DNA of 64,000 nt from Mucilaginibacter gossypii (GTDB taxonomy: Bacteria; Bacteroidota; Bacteroidia; Sphingobacteriales; Sphingobacteriaceae): the NCBI RefSeq assembly GCF_900100945.1, contig NZ_FNCG01000002.1, positions 165,930-229,929 of the forward strand, given 5' to 3'. The notes under the pieces were generated by a model. The model made no database searches. It saw only the letters and a program-made list of their open reading frames with translations, and was not told the DNA's origin. The translations under genes and the position numbers were made by a program. Shown piece after piece: positions 63,948 through 64,000 of this stretch (position 1 is the stretch's first letter; each line of letters opens with the position of its first letter).

Positions 63948-64000
63948 AAGGTGAAAGGTGAAAGGTGAAAGGTGAAAGGTGAAAGGTGAAAGGTGAAAGG
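63944..64000. repeat. Perfect heptanucleotide tandem array GTGAAAG
   Basis: Eight exact copies of GTGAAAG plus one base to the window's end, which truncates it. The first copy contains the stop codon of the XRE gene. The number of copies is probably variable. Confidence 0.95.

Noticed and set aside
63944..64000. CRISPR array
   Set aside because: The array is a simple tandem repeat of 7 bases without unique spacers.

Overview
The window looks like a chromosomal segment of a Sphingobacteriaceae-type Bacteroidota, closest in gene content to Mucilaginibacter or Pedobacter. The evidence is a SusC/SusD pair, a 286-residue primary sigma factor without region 1.1, FtsX-type permeases of about 800 residues, -7 promoter elements of the TAnnTTTG type, and many dispersed intergenic palindromes. 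No rRNA, tRNA, CRISPR array, insertion sequence or phage gene was seen.

Layout. 1-3311: end of a beta-propeller-like protein, glycogen branching enzyme GlgB with a lysine-rich N-terminal tail, and a small membrane protein. 3441-10703: M1 aminopeptidase divergent from an orphan FtsX-like permease, an AraC regulator with an SDR oxidoreductase, an acyl-CoA thioesterase, and a Pmp3-type peptide. 10826-21304: a potassium-uptake island with a sigma-54 response regulator, a sigma-54 promoter, a 30-codon membrane peptide, kdpF, kdpA, kdpB, kdpC, an outer-membrane barrel, a KdpD-like sensor without kinase domain, and a separate histidine kinase. 21326-41700: a polysaccharide-utilisation locus with a Nudix-like regulator, GH3 beta-glucosidase, SusC, SusD, a giant FG-GAP/UnbV lipoprotein, a vanadium-haloperoxidase/PAP2-type lipoprotein, two tandem cytochrome-c/FG-GAP lipoproteins and a GH2 exo-glycosidase. 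41920-51290: flavin amine oxidase, GH8 overlapping a LysR gene, and a divergent TolC-RND-MFP efflux operon. 51515-62867: serine hydrolase, pyrR-pyrB, ribosomal protein S1, tyrS, a RES-Xre toxin-antitoxin pair, and rpoD. 63096-64000: DUF2975-XRE pair followed by a heptanucleotide tandem array that runs off the window.

How the genes work together. The kdp island reads as one potassium-starvation circuit: a split KdpD (input protein plus separate kinase) could signal to the NtrC-type regulator, which would drive the sigma-54 promoter placed 25-40 bases before the first kdp codon. The PUL combines glycan import (SusCD), exo-hydrolases (GH3, GH2) and an unusual set of surface lipoproteins with redox signatures (CxxCH haems, vanadate pocket). 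This suggests, but does not prove, oxidative handling of a polymer at the cell surface.

The least explained features are this redox lipoprotein cluster, the sigma-54/split-sensor Kdp circuit, and the intergenic 7-base-period arrays, four of which begin at or directly after a stop codon.
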